DNA of 64,000 bases from Paraburkholderia flagellata (GTDB lineage: Bacteria > Pseudomonadota > Gammaproteobacteria > Burkholderiales > Burkholderiaceae). Shown here piece after piece: positions 32,992 through 41,976 of the stretch. The DNA lies in the NCBI RefSeq assembly GCF_021390645.1, contig NZ_JAJEJT010000005.1, positions 124,001-188,000 of the forward strand. The letters are read 5' to 3'. A program made the position numbers and the translations under genes. The notes beneath the pieces were generated by a model that saw only the letters and a program-made list of their open reading frames with translations, did not search any database and was not told the DNA's origin. Numbering within the stretch: the stretch's first letter is position 1; each line of letters opens with the position of its first letter.

Positions 32992-34233
32992 ATGACTCCT
33001 GTCAGGATGCCCCTTTCAATGCTTCTCCCGCCTGCGGGCGTGGACAGGAGTGTGTGGCTGCTGCTCGCCGCACGTAGCCTGCGTGGGATCTGCGACGGGT
33101 TTGTCGCCGTGTTGCTGCCAGCGTATCTGCTGTCGCTTGGTTTCGGGAAGCTCACGGTTGGCCTGATCGGCACCGCCACCCTGCTTGGCTCGGCCGTTGC
33201 GACGATCGTCGTGGGCCTGCTGGGTAGCCGTTACCCGCAGCGCGCACTGCTGCTCTTCGCTGCCGCCCTGATGGCGGCAACCGGTATTGCGTTCGGATTC
33301 CTGTCGTCACTCTGGCCGCTGCTCGTGGTGGCGTTTGACGGCACGCTCAATCCAGGCTCGGGTGACGTCAGCCTGTTTCTGCCGCTTGAGCACGCACGTC
33401 TCGCCGAAGTTGCGAAGAGCGATGTACGGACTGCGCTGTTTGCCCGCTACAGCCTCGTCGGTGGGCTGTCGGCTGCACTGGGAGCGCTGCTCGCTGCGCT
33501 CCCCGACTGGATTGCGGCGCATTCGAGCCTTTCCGCGTTCCTCGCCATGCGCGGGATGTTTATCGTCTATGCGATCACGGGCATCGTCGTTTTCCAGCTG
33601 TATCTCCGGCTGCCGAAGCGTGAAGCACACGTAACGGCAGCCCGCGCGCCGCTCGGTCCGTCCCGGGGGATCGTCACGCGTCTCGCGCTGCTCTTCAGCG
33701 TCGACGCGTTTGCCGGAGGGCTGCTCGTGAACTCGCTGATGACGCTGTGGCTCATCCAGCGCTTTGGCCTTTCGCTCGCCGCCGCAGGACAGTTCTTCTT
33801 CTGGTCGGGGCTGCTCAGCGCAGGTTCGCAACTGGCTGCGGCGCCGATTGCACGAAGGATCGGTCTGCTCAACACCATGGTGTTCACCCACATTCCATCG
33901 AGCGTGTGCCTGATCGCCGCCGCCTTCACGCCCACGCTACCGCTGACCCTGGCGCTCTTGCTAGTCCGCAGCGCACTGTCACAGCTTGACGTACCGACCC
34001 GCAGTGCTTACGTGATGGCCGTCGTGACGCCGCCCGAACGGCCGGCGGCGGCGAGCTTTACGGCAGTGCCGCGCAGCCTCGCTGCGGCCGTCGCACCGAC
34101 GATCGCAGGTGGTCTGCTTGGCGCCGGATGGCTCGGCGCGCCACTGATAGCGTGCGGCGCGCTCAAGATTGCCTACGATCTCGCGGTGCTCGCCGCTTTC
34201 CGTCATATCAGGCCGGACGGCGGATCATCGTGA
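32992..34233 (+). CDS. MFS transporter
   Basis: A 413-residue, roughly 12-helix major facilitator. The N-terminal half has LLAARSLRGICDGFVAVLLP and a loop GLLGSRYPQRALLL in place of the classic helix 2-3 motif. The C-terminal half has a Pro/Thr-rich loop (DVPTRSAYVMAVVTPPERPA) of the type seen in putative drug or metal-associated exporters. Substrate is unknown. Its stop overlaps the GTG start of the YncE-like lipoprotein gene, so the two are co-translated. Confidence 0.85.
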   Translation: MTPVRMPLSMLLPPAGVDRSVWLLLAARSLRGICDGFVAVLLPAYLLSLGFGKLTVGLIGTATLLGSAVATIVVGLLGSRYPQRALLLFAAALMAATGIAFGFLSSLWPLLVVAFDGTLNPGSGDVSLFLPLEHARLAEVAKSDVRTALFARYSLVGGLSAALGALLAALPDWIAAHSSLSAFLAMRGMFIVYAITGIVVFQLYLRLPKREAHVTAARAPLGPSRGIVTRLALLFSVDAFAGGLLVNSLMTLWLIQRFGLSLAAAGQFFFWSGLLSAGSQLAAAPIARRIGLLNTMVFTHIPSSVCLIAAAFTPTLPLTLALLLVRSALSQLDVPTRSAYVMAVVTPPERPAAASFTAVPRSLAAAVAPTIAGGLLGAGWLGAPLIACGALKIAYDLAVLAAFRHIRPDGGSS

Positions 34234-35273
34234 AAAGTGTGCGCGCCGGTCATCGCTTCATTGCGCCATTCATCGGCATGCTTTTCGCGGTCGCGGTTGC
34301 GGCCGGGAGCGGTGCCGGATGTACCGCATCTGGAGCGGATGACGCCATGACTGGTGACCTGCCACTGATGCACGTGGAGGATGTACCGCTGCCCGGACGC
34401 GCGTCACGCTTCGACTATGAAAGTTACGACCCAGGCCGGCACCTGCTGTTCATTGCGCACCTGGGGGACAGTGAGGTTGTGGTGTTCGACACCGTTGCGT
34501 CCCGGGTCGTCGCGCGCATACCCGGCATCTCCGCCGTGCATGGCGTGCTGGTGGTGCCCGAGCTGTCCCGCGTCTATGCGTCGGCGACCGGCACGAACGA
34601 GATTGTCGCCATCGACGAGCGCACGCTGAGGATCATCGCCCGCGCGCCGGGCGGCGTCTACCCAGACGGCATGGCGTATGCACCCGACGCGCGCAAACTC
34701 TACGTCTCCGATGAGAGGGGGGAGACCGAGACGGTGATCGATGTCCCCGGAAACCGGCGTATCGCGACAATTCCACTCGACGGGGAAGCGGGCAATTCGC
34801 AATACGATCCAGTTTCGCGACACATCTTCGTCAATGTGCAGACGCGTCGCCAGTTGGTGGAGATCGATCCGGGCAGCAATACCATCGTTTCCCTTACCGA
34901 CCTGCCGGGCGCGAAAGGCAATCACGGACTGCTGATCGATCCGGCTTCGCGCCTCGCGTTTATTGCCTGTGAGGACAACAATCGCCTGCTGGTTCTCGAC
35001 ATGCGCACGATGATGGTTATTGCGGCGTTCGATGTCGGAGGCGATCCGGATGTCCTGGCGTTCGATCCCGCAATGCACATGGTCTATGTGGCCGGTGAGG
35101 CAGGCGTCGTCTCGATGTTTCGCGTTGGCGCGTCCCGAGTGGCGAAGATTGGCGAAGGGCATGTGGGACCGAATGCGCACGTTGTCGGTGTCGATGCCGC
35201 CACGCACCGGTCGTACTTTCCGCTGAAGGATGTCGACGGCCATCCCGTGCTGCGGATCATGGCACCGCGATAG
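34230..35273 (+). CDS. YncE-like beta-propeller lipoprotein
   Basis: A 347-residue protein beginning at GTG 34230 (GTGA overlap with the MFS stop). It has a lipoprotein signal with Cys after GAG near residue 30, then tandem about 40-residue beta-propeller repeats: RFDYESYDPGRHLLFIAHLG, RVYASATGTNEIVAID, KLYVSDERGETETVID and similar. YncE-type propellers are periplasmic or outer-membrane-anchored with poorly defined roles. Pairing with an MFS gene in a metal/stress island suggests an envelope function. Confidence 0.82.
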   Translation: MKSVRAGHRFIAPFIGMLFAVAVAAGSGAGCTASGADDAMTGDLPLMHVEDVPLPGRASRFDYESYDPGRHLLFIAHLGDSEVVVFDTVASRVVARIPGISAVHGVLVVPELSRVYASATGTNEIVAIDERTLRIIARAPGGVYPDGMAYAPDARKLYVSDERGETETVIDVPGNRRIATIPLDGEAGNSQYDPVSRHIFVNVQTRRQLVEIDPGSNTIVSLTDLPGAKGNHGLLIDPASRLAFIACEDNNRLLVLDMRTMMVIAAFDVGGDPDVLAFDPAMHMVYVAGEAGVVSMFRVGASRVAKIGEGHVGPNAHVVGVDAATHRSYFPLKDVDGHPVLRIMAPR

Positions 35274-35285
35274 GGGCGCGCCCTT

Positions 35286-35486
35286 TCAGTCCTGTTTCGA
35301 CGTTTGCGGCGCCTCACGGGCCAGCTTTGCTTGTCGCCGTGGCCTTTCATTGAGGATCTGATGCCGCCGGTGGTCCGTCATCCTTTTCCAGCCCCGTGCT
35401 TCCTCACGCGTCCGGTAGCAGCCGGTGCAGAACCCGGTCTTGCCATCGAACGCACACAGCTCGATGCAGGGTGATTTGACAGCCAT
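35286..35486 (-). CDS. DUF1289 family small protein
   Basis: A 66-residue protein with the DUF1289 cysteine pattern (SPCIELCAF ... GFCTGCYRTREEARGW), four Cys that probably bind zinc or iron-sulfur, followed by a basic tail. The ATG at 35486 gives the family N-terminus MAVKSPCIELC. It converges on the YncE-like gene with a 12-bp gap. Function is unknown. Confidence 0.85.
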   Translation of the reverse strand: MAVKSPCIELCAFDGKTGFCTGCYRTREEARGWKRMTDHRRHQILNERPRRQAKLAREAPQTSKQD

Positions 35487-35707
35487 GGTGGTTTTCTCAC
35501 GCGACACCGGATAGAGAATAACGAACTTGACGCAGTCGATCCCGGATGACTGCTTCCGGAGGCGTCCATGAATCGGCACTGTGTGTTCAGGTGTCCTCTT
35601 ACCCCTGGCCGATGCTATGTTCCGGTGTGGGAGAACGGGGCGCGGAACTGTTGGGTCAATCTGGTTCGCGAGTGCTAATTCGAAGGTATCCGACGGAGCG
35701 ACTGAGC

Positions 35708-36532
35708 ATGCTTCTCAGCAAGTTGTTGCGACGGTTTTCGCATATGAGGCCTGGACCCGAAGCCGGCAAGTCACGGGGATGGCGATTTGTACTTCACCGC
35801 ACCGGCTTCGCGCGGTTCTCGGCGGCCGTCATTCTGATCCTTGGCGGCATCTGGCTGTTTCTCGGTATTCTTGAAGACGTCCTCAGCGGGGACCCCTTGG
35901 TCACCGTTGACCGGATGCTTCACGAGGGGCTGCAGCGATTTCGCGCTCCCCTTTTTGACCACGTGATGGTGGCCGCTTCGGAACTTGGTGATGCGGCGGT
36001 CACGATTCCGGTCTCCCTCGCTGTGCTTGCCACGCTCCTGTTTCGGCGCGAATGGCGCACGGCGGGGTACTGGATTGCGGCAATCGCAATGGCAGAAGCA
36101 TCAGTGAAATTGATCAAATTTGCCGTGCGGCGGTCACGACCGCTGTCGATCTACGAAGGCATTGAAAGTTTTTCCTTTCCCAGCAGCCACGCGACATTGA
36201 GCATTGTCGTCTATGGCTTCTTGGCGTACCTCGTCTGTCGCGGCCGTCAAAAGCATGCCCAAATCAGGATTGCCGTGACAAGCGGTTCGGTAATAGCACT
36301 GATTTCGATTTCCCGCCTGTACCTCGGAGTTCACTGGTTTTCCGACATTCTGGCTGGTCTCAGTCTCGGCACGGCCTGGATGGCGTTCCTGTCGATTGCC
36401 CACAATCTACGGGACCTCGACAGACGAGGTTCCTCCGCGCTGTGGATGACTGCGCTTGTTACTTTCCTGACGGCTGCTGTGATTCACATCTCCCTGCGCC
36501 ACGGGGTTGATTTTGGGCGTTACGCTATGTAG
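35708..36532 (+). CDS. PAP2-family membrane phosphatase (copy 2)
   Basis: A 274-residue paralogue of the protein at 31929, with the same PAP2 signatures (KLIKFAVRRSRP, FPSSHAT, SRLYLGVHWFSD). The codon aligned with the first copy's ATG is ACG here, so translation must begin a few codons later at ATG 35708, which has GGAG ten bases upstream. Between about 36055 and 36240 the DNA differs from copy 1 (32287-32470) at only a handful of sites, while the first 60 codons are much more diverged, a mosaic that suggests gene conversion. Confidence 0.88.
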   Translation: MLLSKLLRRFSHMRPGPEAGKSRGWRFVLHRTGFARFSAAVILILGGIWLFLGILEDVLSGDPLVTVDRMLHEGLQRFRAPLFDHVMVAASELGDAAVTIPVSLAVLATLLFRREWRTAGYWIAAIAMAEASVKLIKFAVRRSRPLSIYEGIESFSFPSSHATLSIVVYGFLAYLVCRGRQKHAQIRIAVTSGSVIALISISRLYLGVHWFSDILAGLSLGTAWMAFLSIAHNLRDLDRRGSSALWMTALVTFLTAAVIHISLRHGVDFGRYAM

Positions 36533-36641
36533 CAGAAGACGGCTTTGGTCGAACCGCTTCGCAAATCAGGCAAGGCCAGTATGTGTCTCAGCGCCCTCAG
36601 CGCTCAGTGACGACGCGTCGAGCGCCCGGGTGCGGGCGAGG

Positions 36642-38930
36642 CTATGTGCTATCGCCGAGCGCATGAAAAAGCTCGTCTTCCTGGGCAAAGTGCAAGCGGA
36701 CAACCGCGTAAAGCCCGTAAAGCAGGCGCTGGATCTCACGCAGCCATTCGGAGTCTGGACCGTCGGTTGGCATGTCGTTCGCCATCCGGTTCAGTGTCTG
36801 GGTGACGTGAAAGATTTCGCGGTGCATGGCGCTCATCGACGCGAGTGGGTCGTCCCCACCCAGCAGCGGCGCGAGTTGAGGGTAGACCTGTGCATCGTCG
36901 CGAGCCTCGTGCGGGATGAGCCGCTGTTTCAGCAGCGCGCCCAGATCGGAAAGTCGGCCTTTGACCGTTGTAGCGGGCAGATCCGGCAACTCGTCAGCAA
37001 GCTGCCGGATCTGCTCGATCACCGGTTCGAGTTGCGTATGCTCGCGCTTCATCTGGGCGGCCGAGTCCGGCTGCAGGACGCCGCCCGGCCCTGTGGGTGC
37101 GCGCAATGCACGCAGTGCGTTCGCGATGGCGGCGACGTCGATAAATTCCTGAAGCACCGCGCCGGCTAGCGGGGGCAGCAAACCGATCGCTGCGAAACCC
37201 ATGGCGACCACAGAAAGCCCCATGCCAACGTACACGCTTTGGATCGCGATGCGGCGCGTGCGCTGGGCCACACGCCGCGCCTCAGCCAGCCTGTCGAGCC
37301 GGTCGACCAGCAGGATCACATCGGCAGCCTCGGACGACGCGGCTGCTCCCTTTGCTCCCATCGCAATGCCGACGTCGGCAGTCGCGAGCGCGGGTGCATC
37401 ATTCACCCCGTCGCCGACCATCATTACGGGGCCGTTTTGTCTCGCGTCATTGATTGCTGCGAGTTTATCCGCGGGCGTCTGACCGGCGCGTACGGCATCG
37501 ACCTGAAGTATGGTGCCGACAGTTTCAGCTACGTCGGCCCGATCTCCCGTGAGCATTACGATTCGATCAACGCCTTCCCGACGTAGCAGCCTGAGTGCGC
37601 GCGGCGTGTCGGTACGGATACGGTCCGCCATCTGGATGGCGCCCGTCATGACCCCGTCCTCGCTGACGAAGACCGCAGATGCGCCTTCGTAGGCGACGCG
37701 ACGAAGGAGTCGCTCACTCCAGGGCGCGGCGGGCGCCGTCGTGCATACGAACTCAAACGATCCGATGGCGACCGCGTGTCCGTCGACGTTTCCTGCGACT
37801 CCCGCACCGGGGGCTTCACGCACGCCCTGTGGAGCTGACAGTGCGAGCTGGCGTGCGTGCGCCTCCGACGTGACTGCTTCGGACATGACGTGAGACGAGG
37901 CCTGCGCGAGCGACGCGGCGATGCGCAAGACGCGCTGCGGGCTGTCCGCCGGGCTGGTCTGAATCGCGACAAGGCGTGCGTGTCCGGCGGTCAGCGTCCC
38001 CGTCTTGTCGAAAAACAGCGTGCGAGCGATCGCGAGTTGTTCGAGCGCGGCGCCATCCTTGACGAGCACGCCGCGGCGAGCGCATCGGGACATACCTGAC
38101 ACGATCGCGACCGGCACGGCGAGGATCAGCGGACAGGGCGTTGCCACGACGAGCACCGCGAGCGCACGCACCGCCTCGCCGCTTGCAAGCCACGCTCCGG
38201 CAGCAACGAGCAATGTGCTCCCGACGAACCCGAGTGCATAGCGATCGGCGAGTCGCGCCGCCGGGCTACGCCCTCGCTGGGCCGATTCAACCATCCGCAC
38301 AATCCCGGAAAATGTGCTGTCCGCCGCCGTCGCGGACGCGATCATCTCAAATGGCGCGCCGACGTTCACTGCGCCGCTTCGGACCACTTCGCCGGATGCG
38401 CGTGCGCAACTGCGTGATTCGCCCGTCAGTGTCGATTCATCCAGGTCTGCAGCGCCGGTCAGGGTTCCATCGACTGGCACGACATCACCATGACGCACGA
38501 GCAGACGATCCCCCGCTGCGATGCGGTCGAGCGCGGTGGGGCGCCACTCGCCGGCCTCGAGTCGCATCGCCTCGCGCGGCGCGTGGCTAAGCAACGCGGT
38601 CATCTCTGACCGCGCCCGGGCGCGTGCGTAGTCCTCCAGGGTCCGGCCCGTCGTGAGCATCAAGGCGATAACGGCAGCAGTGAGCCGTTCGTCCAGAAGC
38701 AGCGCGAATACAATGGCCAGCGCGGCAAGAACGTCGACCCCAGCCTCGCGGCGACGCAGTGCACTTGCAATCGACACGCCTAGCATTGCGAGAACTGGCA
38801 ACGGGCCCACCAGCCAGAGGAGGCGTGCCGCCTCATCCGATCCAGCGATGCGGCAGACAATTCCCGCGATCAGCGTAGCCGCGCAAACGGCGAGCAGGAG
38901 CACATTCGGCGATCGTACGATGTAGTGCAT
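36642..38930 (-). CDS. P1B-type metal ATPase with C-terminal hemerythrin-like domain (P1B-5 type)
   Basis: A 762-residue P-type ATPase. The metal-site motif in the membrane is TPCP (residues 264-267) rather than CPC or SPC. The phosphorylated Asp is D308 in DKTGTLT, the actuator-loop motif is TGES (169-172) and the hinge is GDGVNDAPA. From about residue 627 a four-helix hemerythrin-like domain follows, with H631, H674, H703, H747 and E751 as candidate di-iron ligands. TPC plus hemerythrin is what I recall for P1B-5 ATPases such as Sinorhizobium Nia, which export nickel and iron. There is no N-terminal heavy-metal-binding domain. It diverges from the Usp gene. Confidence 0.88.
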   Translation of the reverse strand: MHYIVRSPNVLLLAVCAATLIAGIVCRIAGSDEAARLLWLVGPLPVLAMLGVSIASALRRREAGVDVLAALAIVFALLLDERLTAAVIALMLTTGRTLEDYARARARSEMTALLSHAPREAMRLEAGEWRPTALDRIAAGDRLLVRHGDVVPVDGTLTGAADLDESTLTGESRSCARASGEVVRSGAVNVGAPFEMIASATAADSTFSGIVRMVESAQRGRSPAARLADRYALGFVGSTLLVAAGAWLASGEAVRALAVLVVATPCPLILAVPVAIVSGMSRCARRGVLVKDGAALEQLAIARTLFFDKTGTLTAGHARLVAIQTSPADSPQRVLRIAASLAQASSHVMSEAVTSEAHARQLALSAPQGVREAPGAGVAGNVDGHAVAIGSFEFVCTTAPAAPWSERLLRRVAYEGASAVFVSEDGVMTGAIQMADRIRTDTPRALRLLRREGVDRIVMLTGDRADVAETVGTILQVDAVRAGQTPADKLAAINDARQNGPVMMVGDGVNDAPALATADVGIAMGAKGAAASSEAADVILLVDRLDRLAEARRVAQRTRRIAIQSVYVGMGLSVVAMGFAAIGLLPPLAGAVLQEFIDVAAIANALRALRAPTGPGGVLQPDSAAQMKREHTQLEPVIEQIRQLADELPDLPATTVKGRLSDLGALLKQRLIPHEARDDAQVYPQLAPLLGGDDPLASMSAMHREIFHVTQTLNRMANDMPTDGPDSEWLREIQRLLYGLYAVVRLHFAQEDELFHALGDST

Positions 38931-39144
38931 GACAGGGGCACACCTCCATCTGACGGCCGGGGATACTGCACGGGGCGGTTTTCTGCTGTTCCAGAGCCCG
39001 CTGGCGAAACGGGTTCTGCCGCAGCGTGCGTCAACGGATTACCTTGATGGGTCGCCCGCAAAGCTGGATGATCTGCATCATACGTCGGCGCCCTATCCAG
39101 GGCAGTATGGAGACGGCATTCCGCCATCGATCGCGAGGTCCGAA

Positions 39145-40104
39145 ATGACCCAGAAGTCTGCCACGACTGCTTCCACGCCCTTTGCAAGAATCATGGTCGC
39201 TGTCGATTCCACTCCGGCCTCGGCTGCGGCGCTCCGGTACCTGAGGCGTCTCCCGCATCCCGGCATTGCGGTGCGCGTCGTATCGGTCGCCGAGAACCCA
39301 CGCACGCTCGTGCCGCTCGGGACGTGGGCTGGGTCGCAGCTCGAAGCCGCGCGGGAGGAACTGCGGCGCGATGCGGCGGAGGCAATCCAGGCGGCTCAAT
39401 CTGCGCTGGATGGTTGCGGCGTGCAGCTTGAGGGACAACTCCTCGACCTGAGCCGGGAAGGCGGAGACCTCGTCCACGCTCTCGCCGAAGCGATGTCGCA
39501 ATGGGCACCCGATCTGGTTGTCCTCGGAACGCACCATCACCGGGCTCTTTTGCGCTGGGTGGAAGGCGAGGTTTCCGCGCCGCTTGCGCGACTAATCCAA
39601 TGGCCAACCCTGGTCGTACCGGTTGACCATGAGGCCGGCCCGGACGCTCCCCCGTCCCGGGTTCTGTTTGCGACCGACGGTAGCGACGCGTCCGCAGCCG
39701 CCTTGCGCGTGGGTGCCCGGCTGGTGGCGCCGCAGGCGGACTGCCGTGTCATTTACATTGTCGACCGACTCCTTGCATCGGGGACGGGGCCTTTCGAACA
39801 GCGGCTAGAAGACTTGCTGGCCGAGAGCGGGCAAATTGCCGTCAAGGCGGGGGCCGACGAGCTCACCGGGTACGGCCAGCAGAAGGATTGGGTAGTAGAG
39901 ACGGCGATCATCAAGACCCGGAATACGTTTGATGACGTGCCGCACACAATCGAGCGTGAAGCGCGACACTGGAATGCGCAGCTCGTTGTGCTGGGAACGC
40001 ATGGACGACGCGGTCTGACGCGCTGGCTGCTCGGCAGCGTCGCGGAACGCGAGGTGAGATTGACGTCGGTACCGCTGCTACTCGTGCCGGCGTCGGCCAC
40101 TTAG
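39145..40104 (+). CDS. tandem universal stress protein (two UspA domains)
   Basis: A 319-residue cytoplasmic protein with two UspA folds: domain 1 starts ARIMVAVDSTPASAAALRYL and ends DLVVLGTHHHRALLRW ... PTLVVPV; domain 2 starts SRVLFATDGSDASAAALRVG and ends QLVVLGTHGRRGLTRWLLGS ... VPLLLVP. Domain 2 keeps the ATP-binding G-x2-G-x9-G(S/T) pattern; domain 1 is less canonical. ATG 39145 is preferred over the far upstream start at 38929 because it follows GAGGT and the upstream residues do not resemble the family. It is divergent from the metal ATPase. Confidence 0.87.
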   Translation: MTQKSATTASTPFARIMVAVDSTPASAAALRYLRRLPHPGIAVRVVSVAENPRTLVPLGTWAGSQLEAAREELRRDAAEAIQAAQSALDGCGVQLEGQLLDLSREGGDLVHALAEAMSQWAPDLVVLGTHHHRALLRWVEGEVSAPLARLIQWPTLVVPVDHEAGPDAPPSRVLFATDGSDASAAALRVGARLVAPQADCRVIYIVDRLLASGTGPFEQRLEDLLAESGQIAVKAGADELTGYGQQKDWVVETAIIKTRNTFDDVPHTIEREARHWNAQLVVLGTHGRRGLTRWLLGSVAEREVRLTSVPLLLVPASAT

Positions 40105-40354
40105 TCACCCGGCACGATGTATTTCGCCCCGTCGCGAGAGCGTATCGGCTAATGGCCCCGGAACAACAGGAGCACGGACTGGGCGATGTTGTGCATCCGT
40201 GCAGGAGCATTGCGGCAAAGCCTGTCCCGCGACGCTCACACTGCCATGATGCGCAATGGGGACCGCGATTGCATGGCTGAGGAAACGCCGGACGCGCGGA
40301 GAGAAGCCGCTTCGGGATCAGAAGCATGCACAAGCGTGTTCATGGAGGATCGAC

Positions 40355-40993
40355 GTGAAGACCCTCGCGATCCTGTTTTTCGTTGTGTTGCTCATCAATC
40401 TCATGCCGGCGTTTGCGCCACCCACCTGGATGGCGATGTCGTGGGTCGGCTTCAATGTTCAGGAGGGCAGCACGCTGCTCCTTGCTCTTGTCGCGGCCAG
40501 CGCGGCGACCCTCGGCCGGCTCGCGTTGGCCGCCTTCTCGCGTTCGCTTGTAAGGAGACGCTGGCTTCGCGAGACGGATCGGCAAAACATCGACGTCATC
40601 AGTGCGTGGCTCGCGACACACAAGAAGAAGACCGCCGGTGCCTTTCTTGTCTATGCGCTCAGCCCGTTTCCGTCCAACTATCTGTTCATCGCCTACGGAC
40701 TATCGGGCTTGCCGCTCAGGTTTATAGGCGCAGCGTTTTTCGCCGGACGCACCGTGAGTTATGCGATCTGGGCGCGTCTCGGGCGGTTTGCATCCTCGGT
40801 CGTCGATCCCGAATCCCTGTTTGATGGACAGTACCTCGGAGTGGGGTTCGCGCTTTCGCAACTGACGCTGCTTGCGTTCGTTTACGTGCTGATGAAAATC
40901 GACTGGAAGATACTGCTGGAGCAGCGCAAATTGAGATGGCGACGGCAAATCAAGCAGTCGAAGGGAAGGGACAAAGGTCCGGCGCAATTTTGA
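40355..40993 (+). CDS. small VTT/DedA-like membrane protein
   Basis: A 212-residue inner-membrane protein starting at GTG 40355, with a perfect GGAGG six bases upstream. It has an N-terminal helix (ILFFVVLLINLMPAFAPPTW), a second helix, then a conserved-looking loop FLVYALSPFPSNYLFIAYGL followed by GLPLRFIGAAFFAGRTVSYA, resembling the re-entrant-loop region of VTT/SNARE-associated (DedA-type) proteins. A basic C-terminal tail follows. The assignment is tentative; its role in the metal/stress island is unknown. Confidence 0.65.
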   Translation: MKTLAILFFVVLLINLMPAFAPPTWMAMSWVGFNVQEGSTLLLALVAASAATLGRLALAAFSRSLVRRRWLRETDRQNIDVISAWLATHKKKTAGAFLVYALSPFPSNYLFIAYGLSGLPLRFIGAAFFAGRTVSYAIWARLGRFASSVVDPESLFDGQYLGVGFALSQLTLLAFVYVLMKIDWKILLEQRKLRWRRQIKQSKGRDKGPAQF

Positions 40994-41308
40994 GCCGGGA
41001 ACATTCAATCGCTGGAAGAGCGTCCAACAACACGTTAGCGCGATCGGTTCATGTCAGGATGCGGTGGCTCGATTTCACGTCCGCCGAAATATTCGAGTGA
41101 CCGCTGCTGGAAGCGCAAGCGCCAGTCGCTTGTCCGATCGTTGCCTTGGCCGAATGTCGGTTCATGGCCGACTGCGGACTTATGCGATTTGCATGTGTGA
41201 CGCGAAGCCCACGAGCGCTCGACGGCTGAGTGCGACCCGAGACGGGAGGTTCGCTATTTTTCGCCCTTGAGGGTGAACGGCGCGAGGAGCGACCTGGCGC
41301 CCCTGGAG
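40994..41308. other. intergenic region
   Basis: About 315 bp with only shadow frames. The stretch near 41154-41180 (GAATGTCGGTTCATGGCCGA) resembles one near 60910-60928 before the SET gene. This looks like a degenerate dispersed intergenic repeat of the kind common in these genomes. Confidence 0.3.
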
Positions 41309-41566
41309 TCAAAGCAGTCGCGCGTGGAGAACGGCGTTTTCGAGCACGAGCCTCGCGGTGCTCAGCAAGTACATCGCATAGAGGTCTGAATGCGACATCG
41401 TTGTTTCCACGGTGTGGTGCCGCTCCACCAGCGAACTCGTGACGTGGCGTCGTAGCTCCTGCTCGCCGAAGGGAAGGTCTGCATGGTCGATTGGGTCTTC
41501 CGCTGCGACTTCGCACACCATGTCAACACGCGCTTCGGTGCTCACTTCCATGTGCCAGCTCCCCAA
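41309..41566 (-). CDS. hypothetical small protein
   Basis: An 85-residue frame (or 80 from the second Met) with protein-like composition, for example EVAAEDPIDHADLPFGEQEL and YAMYLLSTARLVLENAVLHA. It has no signal peptide. I do not recognise it and no strong ribosome binding site is evident, so it could be spurious. It is isolated between the small membrane protein and the porin. Confidence 0.35.
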   Translation of the reverse strand: MGSWHMEVSTEARVDMVCEVAAEDPIDHADLPFGEQELRRHVTSSLVERHHTVETTMSHSDLYAMYLLSTARLVLENAVLHARLL

Positions 41567-41804
41567 CGTGTGTCACACCGCTCGTGAAGCGCATCCAGAC
41601 TAACGACTTCTGCGTGGAACGTCCATAGCCAGCCTGCGCGAGCGGGAGCAGGGGACGGAGGAACGGAGCCCCTGGCACTCGGTTACCGAAACTCTGCACG
41701 TGCGGACACTGCAAACAGCTGGACTCCGAGCTCGCAGCTCCCAGGAGGCCGTTATTTGACGAATCTCCAGTTTCGGTCCGGCATTTTCCCGATTTCTGGG
41801 AAAT

Positions 41805-41851
41805 AGATTCCTCGCCCAGCTCTGTGTCGCCGCGACTTGCGAATATACACT
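41805..41851 (+). promoter_or_regulatory. porin promoter block shared with the dioxygenase promoter
   Basis: AGATTCC, then CAGCTCTGT, then GCGAATATACACT. The -10 candidate TATACA (41844-41849) is 18 bp from CTCTGT (41820-41825). A 47-bp block at 45674-45720 matches at about 35 positions with the same internal spacing. Just upstream, the dyad TTTCCCGATTTCTGGGAAA (about 41785-41803) is a candidate operator, and TTTCCCGATTCTG recurs near 44540 by the LacI gene. Confidence 0.55.
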
Positions 41852-41976
41852 CGCCAAAACGATAAAAACGACCGATGAAGGCAGTCGCTTTAATGCATGG
41901 TCGAATCGTTGAGACGGGTGGTCGGGCTTCGTCTCAAGCAATTAACACTATGTACTACTATATAAAGGAGACGAAA

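Noticed and set aside
40186..40824. Plus-strand frame overlapping the small membrane protein gene
   Set aside because: The alternative frame from GTG 40355 has a perfect GGAGG and encodes hydrophobic helices; this one is Cys/Arg-rich and unsupported.
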